Source of the DNA: Bacteroidota bacterium
GTDB lineage: Bacteria > Bacteroidota > Bacteroidia > Bacteroidales > CAIWKO01
Direction: 5' to 3'
Assembly: GCA_037133915.1 (NCBI GenBank)
Contig: JBAXND010000026.1
Span: forward strand, 1-55,933
DNA: 55,933 bases
Shown here: in pieces, positions 32,197 to 41,357 of the stretch
How the letters are laid out: the number at the start of each line of letters is the position of its first letter
Numbering within the stretch: position 1 is the stretch's first letter
Notes under the pieces: generated by a model
Told to the model about the DNA's origin: nothing
The model's database searches: none
What the model saw: the letters and a program-made list of their open reading frames with translations, nothing else
Position numbers and translations under genes: made by a program

Positions 32197-34299
32197 CTAG
32201 AATTTAAATATCACTTCTGCCTTGGCTTCCGACTTTGTGTTGCCTGCAATGGCTGTCATCCCTGAGCCAATAACATTTTTATTGGTATAAATGGTCTGAG
32301 CAAAGCGAGCGTATAAAACAATGTAACGGTTTACATGGTATGATGCCAGTAAATACCAGCGGCTTCCTTTATAATACAGACCGGGAACGGAACTGCTGTA
32401 CATCACATCGTTTTCGTAAGTGTACATTCTGGCTTCGTATGCATCAGTATCAAAGAGCATGTAGCGTAAAGTTACACTCACGGGGCTGTTGTTTGCTTTA
32501 TATTTTACATCCTGATAAATCAGAAAACCGTTTTTTGCATCTTTGCTGTCTTGTTTATAACGAAGGTATTCAACGCGGCTCTTCAGCGTGAACGAAGGGC
32601 TTACTGCATAGGAAAGGTTAAACCGATAGCTTTGTTTCGTATAATACTCTGCGTAATTTATAATATTATCGAGGCTTGTATTATTGATGCCTTTATGCTC
32701 GTAGCGGAAACGCCCGTATAATTGCAGTTTTTTATTTGGCGTGTTAATTATATCGACTAAGTAATCTTGTCCCAGTGAGGGATTGTTCACTTTATATTTT
32801 AACCACGGAAAGTTCACGTTGTCAACATAAGCATTCAATGCCCATTTTTTATTAAAGGCAATTGCCAGTCCGATGTAAAGACCGTTTTCATTGCTGCTTC
32901 TGCTGCCATCGCCAAAAGCCGATGTGTAAAGCGCCTGATAGTTGCGCTGGTAATAGCGGTGAACAACCGAAAGACTCACTTTTTTATCGAGGCTTACCAT
33001 TAATCCGTTTAGAGTTGCTATACCACCACTTTGGCTGCGCGAGGTTTCACCGAAAATATTGAAGTTGCGTACAATGTAACTGTAGTCTATTCCATAATTA
33101 TAATTCGTGTTACCATTGAATTCAAACTGGTTATAATAAACGAGTTTGCGCTGAAGGTTAGCGCCGTATTTAGTATAAACGCCTGAAATTCCAATATTCA
33201 ACCGACGTGTCCTGAAGGCAAAATGCCCACCGGCTATTTGTTCTTTGACGGCATGTCTGTCGGCCATTTCAGCAGGTGTTGAGTGTAACCCTGTTTCCTG
33301 CAATGAACTGATGTAATTCAATTCGCTGGTCAATGAATCGGTAGCGAGTACGTTACCATCCACTTTTTTCTGGCTGTAAAAACCGGTGAGTTCAAAGCCG
33401 TTCTTGCCTAAAGTAATTCCGGCACCACGCAGGAATCGGTTTTCATCGGTTGAAGTGTAAGGCCGAAGACCCTGAGCCAGTTTTTTTACTCCGGCAACAT
33501 CCGATGATTTTCCGAATCCCATGCCAGTCCATAATGTGAGTCCCTGCCCGAACTGTGCGTGAAAATCGCCGATAGCAAGCGCTTTAATGATACTGATGTC
33601 TCTTATAAATAAATGTGCGGAGTAGAAATCAAAACCATTTTTCTGACTGCCCTTAAAGAATTCTTCGCCATAATCTTTTTCTCCTGTAATGCCCCAGCTT
33701 ATCTTGTTGCCATATTTGAAACGATAGCGTGCATTCAGTTTATCAGGGCTTCCCAGATAACGCGAGTTTGGTTTTAATGCCAATAAGCTGTCGCTGATGG
33801 GCGCGTAGCCTGCCTGATCTTCCAGTATTCGTTGCCAACGCACATATACCTCGCTGGAACCATTCTGAAAAATGCCTTTTATTCCTGTGCTCAGACCTGT
33901 GGAGGGAGCATCAACAGTAACATAGGGCAGCATTTTGCTGATAATCGCAGTATCAAATGATGGAATTCCCTGTAATTCATATACCGAAAGAAGTTTTCCG
34001 TATTTTTTTATATGCTCCAAAAGGTTGCTGATCTGGATATCAGTCATGAAAAATAATACGTGAAGCTCTTCAACACTGGTCTTGTTAAGATTGATTTTGT
34101 GTTTTTGGTAGTATTCAATATCTTGCAGAAGGTCGTTATAGTCAAGCTCGGCGTCTGTTTGTTCTGCCACTCCTTCTATTTTCTGTTCCTTTTCCTGTTC
34201 GGTCTGCGGTTCCAGTTCCTGAGCAAATCCCCTGACAGAAAAGATGAGGAAAAAGATCAGTATCCAGAATATTTTTTGAAATCTTAGTGCGTTGTGCAT
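32197..34299 (-). CDS. Helix-hairpin-helix protein with outer-membrane beta-barrel
   Basis: This 700-residue exported protein has a signal peptide (about 1-26, ending RGFAQ) and an acidic Glu/Gln-rich linker. A helix-hairpin-helix pair follows at about 68-125 (INLNKTSVEELHVLFFMTD and YGKLLSVYELQGI), resembling ComEA/OmpL-type HHH units. The remainder, about 150-700, is rich in aromatic beta strands and ends with a terminal phenylalanine (KAEVIFKF), as outer-membrane barrels do. Proteins with this build are common in Bacteroidetes and uncharacterised. A role linking DNA or another ligand to the outer membrane can be imagined but is not supported. It lies 18 bp downstream of another barrel gene on the same strand, so the two form an operon. 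Confidence 0.8.
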   Translation of the reverse strand: MHNALRFQKIFWILIFFLIFSVRGFAQELEPQTEQEKEQKIEGVAEQTDAELDYNDLLQDIEYYQKHKINLNKTSVEELHVLFFMTDIQISNLLEHIKKYGKLLSVYELQGIPSFDTAIISKMLPYVTVDAPSTGLSTGIKGIFQNGSSEVYVRWQRILEDQAGYAPISDSLLALKPNSRYLGSPDKLNARYRFKYGNKISWGITGEKDYGEEFFKGSQKNGFDFYSAHLFIRDISIIKALAIGDFHAQFGQGLTLWTGMGFGKSSDVAGVKKLAQGLRPYTSTDENRFLRGAGITLGKNGFELTGFYSQKKVDGNVLATDSLTSELNYISSLQETGLHSTPAEMADRHAVKEQIAGGHFAFRTRRLNIGISGVYTKYGANLQRKLVYYNQFEFNGNTNYNYGIDYSYIVRNFNIFGETSRSQSGGIATLNGLMVSLDKKVSLSVVHRYYQRNYQALYTSAFGDGSRSSNENGLYIGLAIAFNKKWALNAYVDNVNFPWLKYKVNNPSLGQDYLVDIINTPNKKLQLYGRFRYEHKGINNTSLDNIINYAEYYTKQSYRFNLSYAVSPSFTLKSRVEYLRYKQDSKDAKNGFLIYQDVKYKANNSPVSVTLRYMLFDTDAYEARMYTYENDVMYSSSVPGLYYKGSRWYLLASYHVNRYIVLYARFAQTIYTNKNVIGSGMTAIAGNTKSEAKAEVIFKF

Positions 34300-34317
34300 T
34301 TTCTGATATTTTTCGAA

Positions 34318-35172
34318 TTAGTTTGAGGATTTTTGTGGTGCATTGGAACTGCCGCCGAAATTATATGATAATGAAACCTGCGGCGAATATCCAAGAACCG
34401 GATGCCTCATTGCTGCAACGTCTATTTTAAAATTGTAGAGTTCAAGACCTACGCCCACTGTATTAACTAATGGTGATGTGCCAATTCCTATACGGACGTA
34501 AAGCGGTTTTACTATATGGTATTCTGCACCTGCCTTCACTACTGCTTTATAATTGATGTCTTTTTCAACTTCCGCACTTATCATAGCTTTTTCGGAGAAA
34601 GTGTAAGATAAGCCGCCTTTAATGATAGACGGAATGCGCTCGTCCGTATATTTTGATGTTTTAGCGCGCATCGGATTAAATATATGTGCAGCAAACACCA
34701 GATTCTTGACAAGCACAGCCCTCACGCCGACTTCAAATGTGAAAGCGCCTCTGTTACCGTAGTTTTCAGCAATGTGAGTATAGATGTAGTCAAGTTGTAC
34801 ACCGGCCGATACGCGCTCACCAAAAGACATCGCGTAAGCAAGACCCACTTTATTTTCGTTGTAAAGGTTGTAACCGAAATTGGAGTAATTGATGCCAAAA
34901 ACGCCACTTTTTTTAACGGGCAGCACAAATGTAACAGCCTTGAGCCCCATTTCTTTCATCAAAAACCGGTTTTCGTAATAAACGCCGGCGGCCATGGTTT
35001 TGGCATATGCCATTCCTGCCTGATTATTATGCGCCGACCACAAGTCGGTAAACGTTACAGAAGCATTGCCCATGCCTGCAGACCGCCCGCCAATACTGGA
35101 GTTCTCTTTCTGTCCCCATACGTTGGATACCATCAGTATCCCCAAAATCAATGCTAATAAACGAACCTTCAT
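34318..35172 (-). CDS. PorV/PorQ-like outer-membrane beta-barrel protein
   Basis: This 284-residue protein has a signal peptide (about 1-20, ending VWGQ). The segment GGRSAGMGNASVTFTDLWSAHNNQAGMA is typical of the N-terminal hatch of PorV/PorQ and UPF0164-type barrels; regular amphipathic strands follow. The C-terminal strand is VSLSYNFGG, then a short polar tail. True PorV works in type IX secretion, but this protein is shorter than PorV and could be any small member of the family. It is the first gene of a two-gene operon with the HHH-barrel protein, and its promoter must lie in the 229-bp gap shared with divergent hpt. Confidence 0.7.
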   Translation of the reverse strand: MKVRLLALILGILMVSNVWGQKENSSIGGRSAGMGNASVTFTDLWSAHNNQAGMAYAKTMAAGVYYENRFLMKEMGLKAVTFVLPVKKSGVFGINYSNFGYNLYNENKVGLAYAMSFGERVSAGVQLDYIYTHIAENYGNRGAFTFEVGVRAVLVKNLVFAAHIFNPMRAKTSKYTDERIPSIIKGGLSYTFSEKAMISAEVEKDINYKAVVKAGAEYHIVKPLYVRIGIGTSPLVNTVGVGLELYNFKIDVAAMRHPVLGYSPQVSLSYNFGGSSNAPQKSSN

Positions 35173-35368
35173 TTCACGATTTTTTATTGAACAATTAAAA
35201 AAAATAAATTTATTTCAACTTTTTATTGACACTTTATAAACATCCTGATTTTGTAATGTTCTGAGGTTGCTCACATTATGTTTTAACTACAGGAAAATGC
35301 CCCTGCAATTTCTATCCGCAAATATAAAATTATTATGGCTTACTAAAACGGTTACGGACTATATTTTG

Positions 35369-35376
35369 TATTTTTG
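35369..35376 (+). promoter_or_regulatory. Candidate -7 box for hpt
   Basis: TATTTTTG matches TAnnTTTG 25 bp before the hpt ATG. No clear -33 element was identified. The rest of the 229-bp divergent gap (35173-35401) is AT-rich with nothing else I can name. Confidence 0.4.
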
Positions 35377-35401
35377 ACCTCTCTAATTCATTTTCCGGTA
35401 T

Positions 35402-35941
35402 ATGACGAACATAACACTGAAGGATAAATCCTTCTCATTATCAATTCCATCTGAGGAAATTCAGAAGTCCATCGCCAGAGTCGCAGAAGAAATAACGAAT
35501 GACATGAATGGCAAAACTCCGGTCTTTCTTGTAATCCTCAACGGTGCTTTTATGTTCGCGTCGGATTTGCTTAAAAAATTAGATATGGATTGCGAAGTTT
35601 CATTTGTGAAACTGGCGTCCTACTCGGGCACTTCTACCACAAATCAAGTGAAACAGTTAATAGGTCTGAATGAAGACCTGAAAGGCAGGCATGTTGTAAT
35701 ACTTGAAGATATTATAGATACAGGCATTACTATGGAGCATATGCTGGAGCAGTTGAATAAATTCGGACCTGCCGATATCCGCATTGCCACCTTCCTTCTT
35801 AAACCGGATGCGCTCATTAAGGTATTCGACATTCATTATGTCGGCATCCGCATTCCGAATGATTTCATTGTTGGCTATGGTCTTGATTACGATGGTTTGG
35901 GACGTAACCTGAAAGACGTGTATAAAATAATACCTGAATAG
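35402..35941 (+). CDS. hpt: Hypoxanthine phosphoribosyltransferase
   Basis: This 179-residue enzyme of purine salvage joins hypoxanthine or guanine to PRPP, giving IMP or GMP in the cytoplasm. The PRPP-binding motif is VVILEDIIDTGITM at about 99-112. The flexible-loop region (KLASYSGTSTTNQ) and the C-terminal base-binding region (GIRIPNDFIVGYGLDYDG) are present. Length and motif order are normal. It heads a same-strand run, hpt, adk, obgE, PAP2, with gaps of about 58, 73 and 9 bp. Two nucleotide-metabolism genes followed by a GTP-sensing GTPase is a familiar Bacteroidetes arrangement. Confidence 0.96.
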   Translation: MTNITLKDKSFSLSIPSEEIQKSIARVAEEITNDMNGKTPVFLVILNGAFMFASDLLKKLDMDCEVSFVKLASYSGTSTTNQVKQLIGLNEDLKGRHVVILEDIIDTGITMEHMLEQLNKFGPADIRIATFLLKPDALIKVFDIHYVGIRIPNDFIVGYGLDYDGLGRNLKDVYKIIPE

Positions 35942-35999
35942 TTTTTTCCTGACGATTTTTATAAAATACTGAAATAACCACTAACCCTCCTTATAATTT

Positions 36000-36596
36000 A
36001 TGTTAAACATAATCATTTTTGGTGCTCCCGGCACAGGCAAAGGAACTCAATCTGAGAATATTATTAATAAATACCGCTTGGTGCATCTTTCAACGGGCGA
36101 TATCATGCGCGAAGAGATTAAAGCTGGCAGCGAAATAGGTAAACTTGCCAAACAGTATATTGACGACGGTTTGTTGGTTCCCGATAGTGTAATCTTCAAA
36201 AATCTTTACTACCGCGCGTCCCGTCATACCAATCCTAACGGGTTTATTTTCGACGGTTTTCCGCGTAACATCACTCAGGCCGGCACGCTCGACAGCGTAC
36301 TCAATCATAAAAGTATTCCCATCTCTATGGTGCTTTATCTTGATGTTACCGAAGAAGAACTTTTCAACAGAATAAAAATACGCAGCGCACACTCAAACCG
36401 CACCGACGATAATGTTGAAGTGATTCGCAAAAGAATCGTTGTTTACAATACTCAAACCTTGCCGCTTTTGGATTATTATGCAGAACAGGGAAAGCTGTTA
36501 CGCATCAACGGAATGGGTACTGTTGAAGAAGTTTTTGGAGCAATCAGCAGCGCAATTGATAATTTCATAAGTAAAAACAATATCAGCCTGAATTAG
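36000..36596 (+). CDS. adk: Adenylate kinase
   Basis: This 198-residue enzyme interconverts ATP plus AMP and two ADP. The P-loop GAPGTGKGTQ lies at about 8-17, the AMP-binding region HLSTGDIMREEI at about 30-41, and the FDGFPRNITQA motif at about 81-91. The LID is of the short form (about 120-135), without the zinc-binding cysteines. All key residues are visible. It sits between hpt and obgE. A 6-bp inverted repeat (AAGCCG/CGGCTT, 36603-36624) follows the stop without a T-run, so it is at most a weak terminator. Confidence 0.97.
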   Translation: MLNIIIFGAPGTGKGTQSENIINKYRLVHLSTGDIMREEIKAGSEIGKLAKQYIDDGLLVPDSVIFKNLYYRASRHTNPNGFIFDGFPRNITQAGTLDSVLNHKSIPISMVLYLDVTEEELFNRIKIRSAHSNRTDDNVEVIRKRIVVYNTQTLPLLDYYAEQGKLLRINGMGTVEEVFGAISSAIDNFISKNNISLN

Positions 36597-36669
36597 TATT
36601 TAAAGCCGTTGCTAAGTGCGGCTTATGTGATATTTTTACTGACTGTTTTCATTCCCGAAAGGCTCTGTA

Positions 36670-37674
36670 ATGTCCGACTCAAATTTTGTCGATTATGTGA
36701 AGATTTGTTGCCGCAGCGGCAATGGCGGTGGTGGGTCTTCCCATCTCCGTCGTGAAAAATATATACCCAAAGGCGGACCCGACGGTGGTGACGGCGGTCG
36801 GGGAGGACACATCATTCTTCGCGGTAATGCGCAATTTTGGACACTCATACACCTTAAATATACCAAGCATGTTGTTGCAGGTCATGGTGCTCATGGCAGT
36901 AAACACAACAGCAGCGGCGCTTATGGCGACGACGTGATTCTGGATGTGCCTCTGGGTACTGTTGCCCGGGATGCGGAAACCGGTGAAATAGATTTTGAAA
37001 TTGTAAGCGATGGCGAACTCCGCATCATTGTCCCCGGTGGCAGGGGCGGACAGGGAAATTCTCATTTTAAAACAGCCACGAACCAGACTCCGCGCTATGC
37101 ACAACCGGGCGAGCCTGGCCAGGAAGTATGGAAAATTCTGGAACTGAAAATTCTTGCAGATGTTGGTTTAGTAGGCTTTCCCAATGCCGGAAAATCAACA
37201 TTGCTGTCTGTTGTTTCAGCCGCTAAACCCGAAATTGCCGATTATCCCTTCACAACACTGGTCCCCAATCTGGGAATTGTAAAATACAAAGAAGATAAGT
37301 CGTTTGTGATGGCTGATATTCCGGGTATTATTGAAGGTGCGCATGAAGGTCGTGGCATTGGTTTGAGATTTCTCAGGCATATTGAACGGAACTCCATCTT
37401 GCTTTTCATGATTCCTGTTGATTCGGCAGACATCAAAAAAGAGTATAAAATATTGCTGAATGAGCTTTCGGAATTTAATCCCGAACTGCTGGACAAACCA
37501 CGTCTGCTTGCTGTTACCAAATGCGATATGCTTGATGAAACTCTGCTTGCGGAGGTTAAGAAAACCCTTCCAAAGATAACTTCAGTGCTTATTTCTTCCA
37601 TTACCGGAATGGGTATCAGCAAACTGAAAGATTTAATATGGAAAGAACTCAATAAACCGGCTCCCGATTTCTGA
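36670..37674 (+). CDS. obgE: Obg/CgtA family ribosome-associated GTPase
   Basis: This 334-residue essential GTPase takes part in 50S ribosome assembly and stress signalling. The glycine-rich Obg fold covers about 1-158 (repeated GGx[11 protein letters not shown]). The G domain follows: G1 GFPNAGKST at about 169, G2/switch I around [12 protein letters not shown]3 [13 protein letters not shown]4 TKCD and G5 ISSITG near the C terminus. There is no C-terminal OCT domain, which is usual for Bacteroidetes Obg. The PAP2 gene follows after 9 bp and is probably co-transcribed. Confidence 0.97.
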   Translation: MSDSNFVDYVKICCRSGNGGGGSSHLRREKYIPKGGPDGGDGGRGGHIILRGNAQFWTLIHLKYTKHVVAGHGAHGSKHNSSGAYGDDVILDVPLGTVARDAETGEIDFEIVSDGELRIIVPGGRGGQGNSHFKTATNQTPRYAQPGEPGQEVWKILELKILADVGLVGFPNAGKSTLLSVVSAAKPEIADYPFTTLVPNLGIVKYKEDKSFVMADIPGIIEGAHEGRGIGLRFLRHIERNSILLFMIPVDSADIKKEYKILLNELSEFNPELLDKPRLLAVTKCDMLDETLLAEVKKTLPKITSVLISSITGMGISKLKDLIWKELNKPAPDF

Positions 37675-37683
37675 AATTAAACT

Positions 37684-38283
37684 ATGCTGCATCACCTTGA
37701 ACAACTGGACATCCGGGTAACGCTGTTCTTAAACAGCCTTCATTGCCCGTGTCTTGACAACCTTATGATGTGGTGCACCAATGGCATGAACTGGCTGCCG
37801 CTTTATGTGTTAATACTGGCGTTACTTGTAAAATATTACGGCAAACAAACCATTATAATTCTGCTGTTTGCTGCATTACTGATTGCTATAACCGATCAGG
37901 TATCGTCCAATCTGTTCAAGAATGTTTTCATGCGGATACGCCCATGCTCAGATTCCCACATTAATAATATGATTCACATTGTTGGTAATTACAGAAGTGG
38001 TGGATATAGCTTTACATCATCTCATGCAACCAACTTTTTTGCTATAGGGGTTTTCCTGATTGGTTTGCTTGGCAAAAAAATCAAATATTTCACACCCATT
38101 ACCCTGCTTTGCGTGTCATTTATTGCTTATACCCGTATCTATCTGGGTGTTCATTTTGCAGGCGATGTGCTCTGCGGTGCGTTTGCCGGCACATTGGCCG
38201 GATTTCTGATGCAACTGCTTTTTAAATTCTCAGAACGCAGATTTCTGTCACGAAACGATTTTTTCAGGTCGTCTCAGATGTAA
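37684..38283 (+). CDS. PAP2-family membrane phosphatase
   Basis: This 199-residue integral membrane protein has five or six hydrophobic helices. The three phosphatase motifs are visible: KxxxxxxRP in KNVFMRIRP (about 79-87), SSH in FTSSHATNF (about 111-119), and RxxxxxHxxxD in RIYLGVHFAGD (about 149-159). It probably removes phosphate from a lipid such as undecaprenyl pyrophosphate or phosphatidic acid on the outer face of the inner membrane. The substrate cannot be told from the sequence. The gene starts 9 bp after obgE. Confidence 0.9.
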   Translation: MLHHLEQLDIRVTLFLNSLHCPCLDNLMMWCTNGMNWLPLYVLILALLVKYYGKQTIIILLFAALLIAITDQVSSNLFKNVFMRIRPCSDSHINNMIHIVGNYRSGGYSFTSSHATNFFAIGVFLIGLLGKKIKYFTPITLLCVSFIAYTRIYLGVHFAGDVLCGAFAGTLAGFLMQLLFKFSERRFLSRNDFFRSSQM

Positions 38284-38360
38284 ATCATTTTGCGTTTTAT
38301 TTCGTATTTTGACCTACCTTTACGGAAATAGAATATTAATAGATCAAAAAAAAGTCTAAT

Positions 38361-39248
38361 ATGTTAATAGCACTGTATATTGCAGTACCGGTGATTCTGA
38401 TACTGCTTATGGGAATCAGGATAATCAGACCTACCCATCGTGGACTCATTGAAAGGTTAGGAAAGTACAACCGCTTTGCCGAACCCGGATTTCATCTGAT
38501 AATTCCATTGGGCATCGAAAAATTGTATCAGGTAAACACTACTGAGCAGATGGTGGATGCTGAACCTCAGGAAATAATCACGAATGATAATCTGAATGCG
38601 CGGGTGGATGCACAGGTGTATTTCAGAGTGAAAGGTGATGAGGAGAGTGTGAAGAATTCGCTGTATAACGTGAACCGTTACCAGTGGCAAATTGTGAATC
38701 TGGCACGTACAACACTCAGAAATATTATTGGTACGCTCACGCTGAAATCGGCTAACAGCGAACGCGGTAAGATTAATGCAGAGCTGCATCGTACGCTTTG
38801 CGACGAAACAAAAAGTTGGGGCATTGATATTGTACGCACAGAGCTCAAGGAAATTGACCCTCCCAAGGATGTTCAGGAAACGATGAATAAAGTTGTGAAG
38901 GCGGAAAATGAAAAGATTGCTGCTATCGACTATGCAACAGCCCGGGAAACGGTGGCCGACGGTGAGAAACGCGCCAAAATTAAAGAAGCCGAAGGCGTGA
39001 AGCAGGCTCGCATTCTTCAGGCTGAAGGTGATTCTGAAGCAATAAGGCTGGTAAATGAAGCCGCCGAAAAGTATTTTATTGGCAATGCCCAGATTCTGCG
39101 TAAGCTGCAGGCGCTTGAAACATCGCTACAAAACAATGCAAAAATTGTTGTACCGGCAGGCTCAGATCTGGTAAACGTAATTGGTGATATGGCCGGTATT
39201 TTACCTTTGATTAAAAATACAACGGGCATCAACGCTCAGGAAAAATAG
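38361..39248 (+). CDS. SPFH/band-7 (stomatin-like) membrane protein
   Basis: This 295-residue protein starts with one membrane helix (about 2-22). An SPFH/band-7 domain follows (about 24-200: RPTHRGLIERLGKYNRFAEP, FHLIIPLGIEKLYQVN), then an alanine- and glutamate-rich coiled coil (about 200-260) and a short C-terminal helical segment. Proteins of this type form rings in membrane microdomains. Bacterial members often have an NfeD partner, but none is adjacent here. The 77-bp gap before it contains TACCTTTA, a possible -7 box, so it may have its own promoter. It converges with the helicase gene. Confidence 0.92.
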   Translation: MLIALYIAVPVILILLMGIRIIRPTHRGLIERLGKYNRFAEPGFHLIIPLGIEKLYQVNTTEQMVDAEPQEIITNDNLNARVDAQVYFRVKGDEESVKNSLYNVNRYQWQIVNLARTTLRNIIGTLTLKSANSERGKINAELHRTLCDETKSWGIDIVRTELKEIDPPKDVQETMNKVVKAENEKIAAIDYATARETVADGEKRAKIKEAEGVKQARILQAEGDSEAIRLVNEAAEKYFIGNAQILRKLQALETSLQNNAKIVVPAGSDLVNVIGDMAGILPLIKNTTGINAQEK

Positions 39249-39268
39249 GGTTAATAGTAATTGGATGG

Positions 39269-40489
39269 TTAACGCCGGGAATGCCTGAAGGAAGGCTTTT
39301 TTCCGGCGTTTCCTCTTTTAAATCCACCACTTTTCTTATCAGGATTATAGACGGGCGCTTCACCAAATTCAGCAGGGACAGGTATTTTAAAAACAGCTGA
39401 GCCAAGCAAGCGCTCAATAATACCGAAGCGCCCCATCGAATTGTCATTGATAAAAGTGAGTGCAACACCTTCGGATGCCGCACGGGCAGTGCGTCCTATG
39501 CGGTGTATATAATCTTCTCCATCGTTCGGTACATCGTAATTAATAACAAGGTCAATATCTTCAATATCGATACCGCGTGAAAGAATATCGGTAGCTACCA
39601 GAATATTAAGCTTGCGGTTTCTGAAATCAAGCAACACCTGTTCACGCTCATCCTGTGTGAGATCGGAATGGATATCACTTACAGCAAGCCCTGTTTTCCT
39701 AAGTTCGCGATTCAGGATTTTGGTACTGCTCTTTGTTGAGCAGAATATTAGTATACTCTGCAGCTTGCGTGCACTCAGCAAGCTCAGCAGCAAAGGAATT
39801 TTTTGTGTTTCATAAACAACATAAGCGCCCTGTAAAACGCGTTCCGATGGTTTGCTGATGGCAATACTTATTTCAACAGGATCAACCAGAATTTTGCGGG
39901 CCAGGTCTCGGATTTCTTTGGGCATGGTTGCCGCAAACATGAGATTCTGCCTTTCTTTGGGCAAGTAAGAAATTATCTGCATAATGTCTTCGAAAAAGCC
40001 CATGTCGAGCATGCGGTCGGCTTCATCCAAAACTAAATATTTCAGTCCGCTGAGACTCACATTGCCCATATTTAAATGAGCAATCATACGACCGGGAGTG
40101 CAAATTACAATATCCGCGCCTTCGGCCAGTGCCTGCCGTTCACGCGAGAAAGCTGCACCATCGGTACCGCCGTATATGGCCACTGAGCTAATGGGCGTGA
40201 AGTATGAAAACCCCTCAAGTTGCTGGTCAATCTGGGAGGCTAATTCGCGTGTGGGTACAATTACCAGCGCTTTGATGCTGTTCTTCTGTTCAGTAGTAAT
40301 GATGTTGTTGATAATTGGAAGCAGAAACGCTGCTGTTTTTCCGGTGCCAGTCTGCGCGGAACCAATGATATCTTTACCTGCAAGTATCGGAGGAATGGCT
40401 TGCTCTTGAATGGGAGTGGTTTCATTAAAACCTATTGCATCAATTCCTTCGAGCAAACGGGAATCAAGATTCAATTCTTTAAACTGCAA
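39269..40489 (-). CDS. DEAD-box RNA helicase (RhlE-like)
   Basis: This 406-residue ATP-dependent RNA helicase has the Q motif FNETTPIQEQAIP (about 21), motif I AQTGTGKT (about 42), Ia PTRELA, Ib TPGR, motif II VLDEADRMLD (about 150), and the C-terminal lobe motifs TDILSRGIDI and HRIGRTAR. Motif III reads AAT rather than the usual SAT, a substitution seen in some members. A basic Lys/Arg/Gly tail (about 370-406) follows the core. Roles in ribosome assembly or RNA turnover are typical. The product is cytoplasmic, and the gene is a single unit with a neighbouring rrf2-type gene upstream on the same strand. Confidence 0.95.
   Translation of the reverse strand: MQFKELNLDSRLLEGIDAIGFNETTPIQEQAIPPILAGKDIIGSAQTGTGKTAAFLLPIINNIITTEQKNSIKALVIVPTRELASQIDQQLEGFSYFTPISSVAIYGGTDGAAFSRERQALAEGADIVICTPGRMIAHLNMGNVSLSGLKYLVLDEADRMLDMGFFEDIMQIISYLPKERQNLMFAATMPKEIRDLARKILVDPVEISIAISKPSERVLQGAYVVYETQKIPLLLSLLSARKLQSILIFCSTKSSTKILNRELRKTGLAVSDIHSDLTQDEREQVLLDFRNRKLNILVATDILSRGIDIEDIDLVINYDVPNDGEDYIHRIGRTARAASEGVALTFINDNSMGRFGIIERLLGSAVFKIPVPAEFGEAPVYNPDKKSGGFKRGNAGKKPSFRHSRR
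39271..39310. terminator. Nested inverted repeat in the convergent band-7/helicase junction
   Basis: AACGCCGG (39271-39278) pairs with CCGGCGTT (39303-39310). Inside it, GCCT (39283-39286) pairs with AGGC (39293-39296), followed by six T. Read rightward, the inner hairpin and T-run look like a terminator for the band-7 gene. It lies within the last codons of the convergent helicase gene, whose reading frame it shares. Confidence 0.55.
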
Positions 40490-40563
40490 AATATTTTAAA
40501 ATTTAGTGGTAAACAGAAACCTGCGTGGTGTCTTAATGCAAAGGTAAGCAATTATTTCCGCAT

Positions 40564-40989
40564 TTACTTTGCATTTGCTGCCATGATTGCGGTTTCGCGA
40601 ACAAGACGCGCAAGTGTTTCTTTTTTCATATGCCTGACAATACTCTCATTCAAACCTGACCAGTATTTTTTTGCAGCACAAACAACCGTACGTTTGCAAA
40701 AATCATCGTCGCAGATACATGGTATGAGCACGGGCTGTTCAAAGGCTCTGTAGATATCATACACGCTTATTTTACCTGCAGGGCGGTTGAGAACGTATCC
40801 ACTCTTTTTGCCGCTGGTGTTGCGGATAAGACCGGCGGTTTTCAAAGATGAGATTATGCTGTCAAGATATTTTTCTGAAAGATCCTGATTCCTGGCGATG
40901 TCTTTCTGGAATACGCCTTCTTTTTTTTTATCGAGACCTAATTCAATCATGGTGCGCATTCCGTAACGGATTTTAGTATTGATCTGCAT
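40564..40989 (-). CDS. Rrf2-family transcriptional regulator (first copy)
   Basis: This 141-residue regulator has the Rrf2 winged helix-turn-helix at about 1-75 (MQINTKIRYGMRTMIELG, KYLDSIISSLKTAGLI, GKKSGYVLNRP). Cysteines at 91, 93, 98 and 104 are spaced much like the Fe-S ligands of IscR and NsrR, suggesting an Fe-S or redox sensor. It is divergent from a barrel-protein gene whose promoter carries a palindromic operator. A second Rrf2 gene lies just beyond that barrel gene. No perfect operator is visible in its own upstream region, only a half-site resembling TCCTATAAA around 41030-41040. It probably represses the neighbouring genes; this is inference. Confidence 0.92.
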   Translation of the reverse strand: MQINTKIRYGMRTMIELGLDKKKEGVFQKDIARNQDLSEKYLDSIISSLKTAGLIRNTSGKKSGYVLNRPAGKISVYDIYRAFEQPVLIPCICDDDFCKRTVVCAAKKYWSGLNESIVRHMKKETLARLVRETAIMAANAK

Positions 40990-41268
40990 AGCCTTCTTTT
41001 TTATAATTGCATTTATTTGACTTACACCTTTGAGTTTATAGGATTCTATTCCGCAAAATTAGCTCTTTTTCTAAATTCAAGGACTTTAATGTTTTTACGC
41101 TATGCAACTCCAGTCTGTACTTATAAAATGCTCGCATACTGCCTTTCTATTGATTATAAATGAAATTTTTTCATTGATGGAAATATTGCTTTCATATTTT
41201 TTGCTTTCTACCTGCGTACTCTTAAAACTAATATAAATCAGTTTCCTTAAAAATAGTTGAACGCAATG
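40990..41268. other. AT-rich divergent intergenic region
   Basis: The gap between the first rrf2-type gene and the barrel gene is 368 bp in all (40990-41357). Apart from the promoter/operator at 41269-41318, I see no gene, strong hairpin or long repeat. Confidence 0.5.
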
Positions 41269-41318
41269 TTGCTTTGCTTTGTTGTTGCCATTACTTTTGT
41301 CCTACAAATATGATAGGA
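41269..41318 (+). promoter_or_regulatory. Promoter and overlapping palindromic operator of the barrel gene
   Basis: TTG (41269-41271), 20 bp, then TACTTTTG (41292-41299) forms a good Bacteroidetes promoter. The next base starts the 19-bp inverted repeat TCCTACAAATATGATAGGA (41300-41318), which would cover the transcription start. The yceI promoter (45161-45210) has the same layout base for base, so both genes should answer to the same repressor, most simply one of the adjacent Rrf2 proteins. Confidence 0.75.
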
Positions 41319-41357
41319 TAAGTAGTGTAAATTAATAACAAACCAATCTCAAACAAC

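Noticed and set aside
36679..37104. 141-codon reverse-strand frame
   Set aside because: Antisense shadow of the glycine-rich Obg fold.
39269..40489. AAT in place of SAT in helicase motif III as a sign of inactivation
   Set aside because: All other motifs are intact and this substitution occurs in some family members, so it is noted only as a variant.
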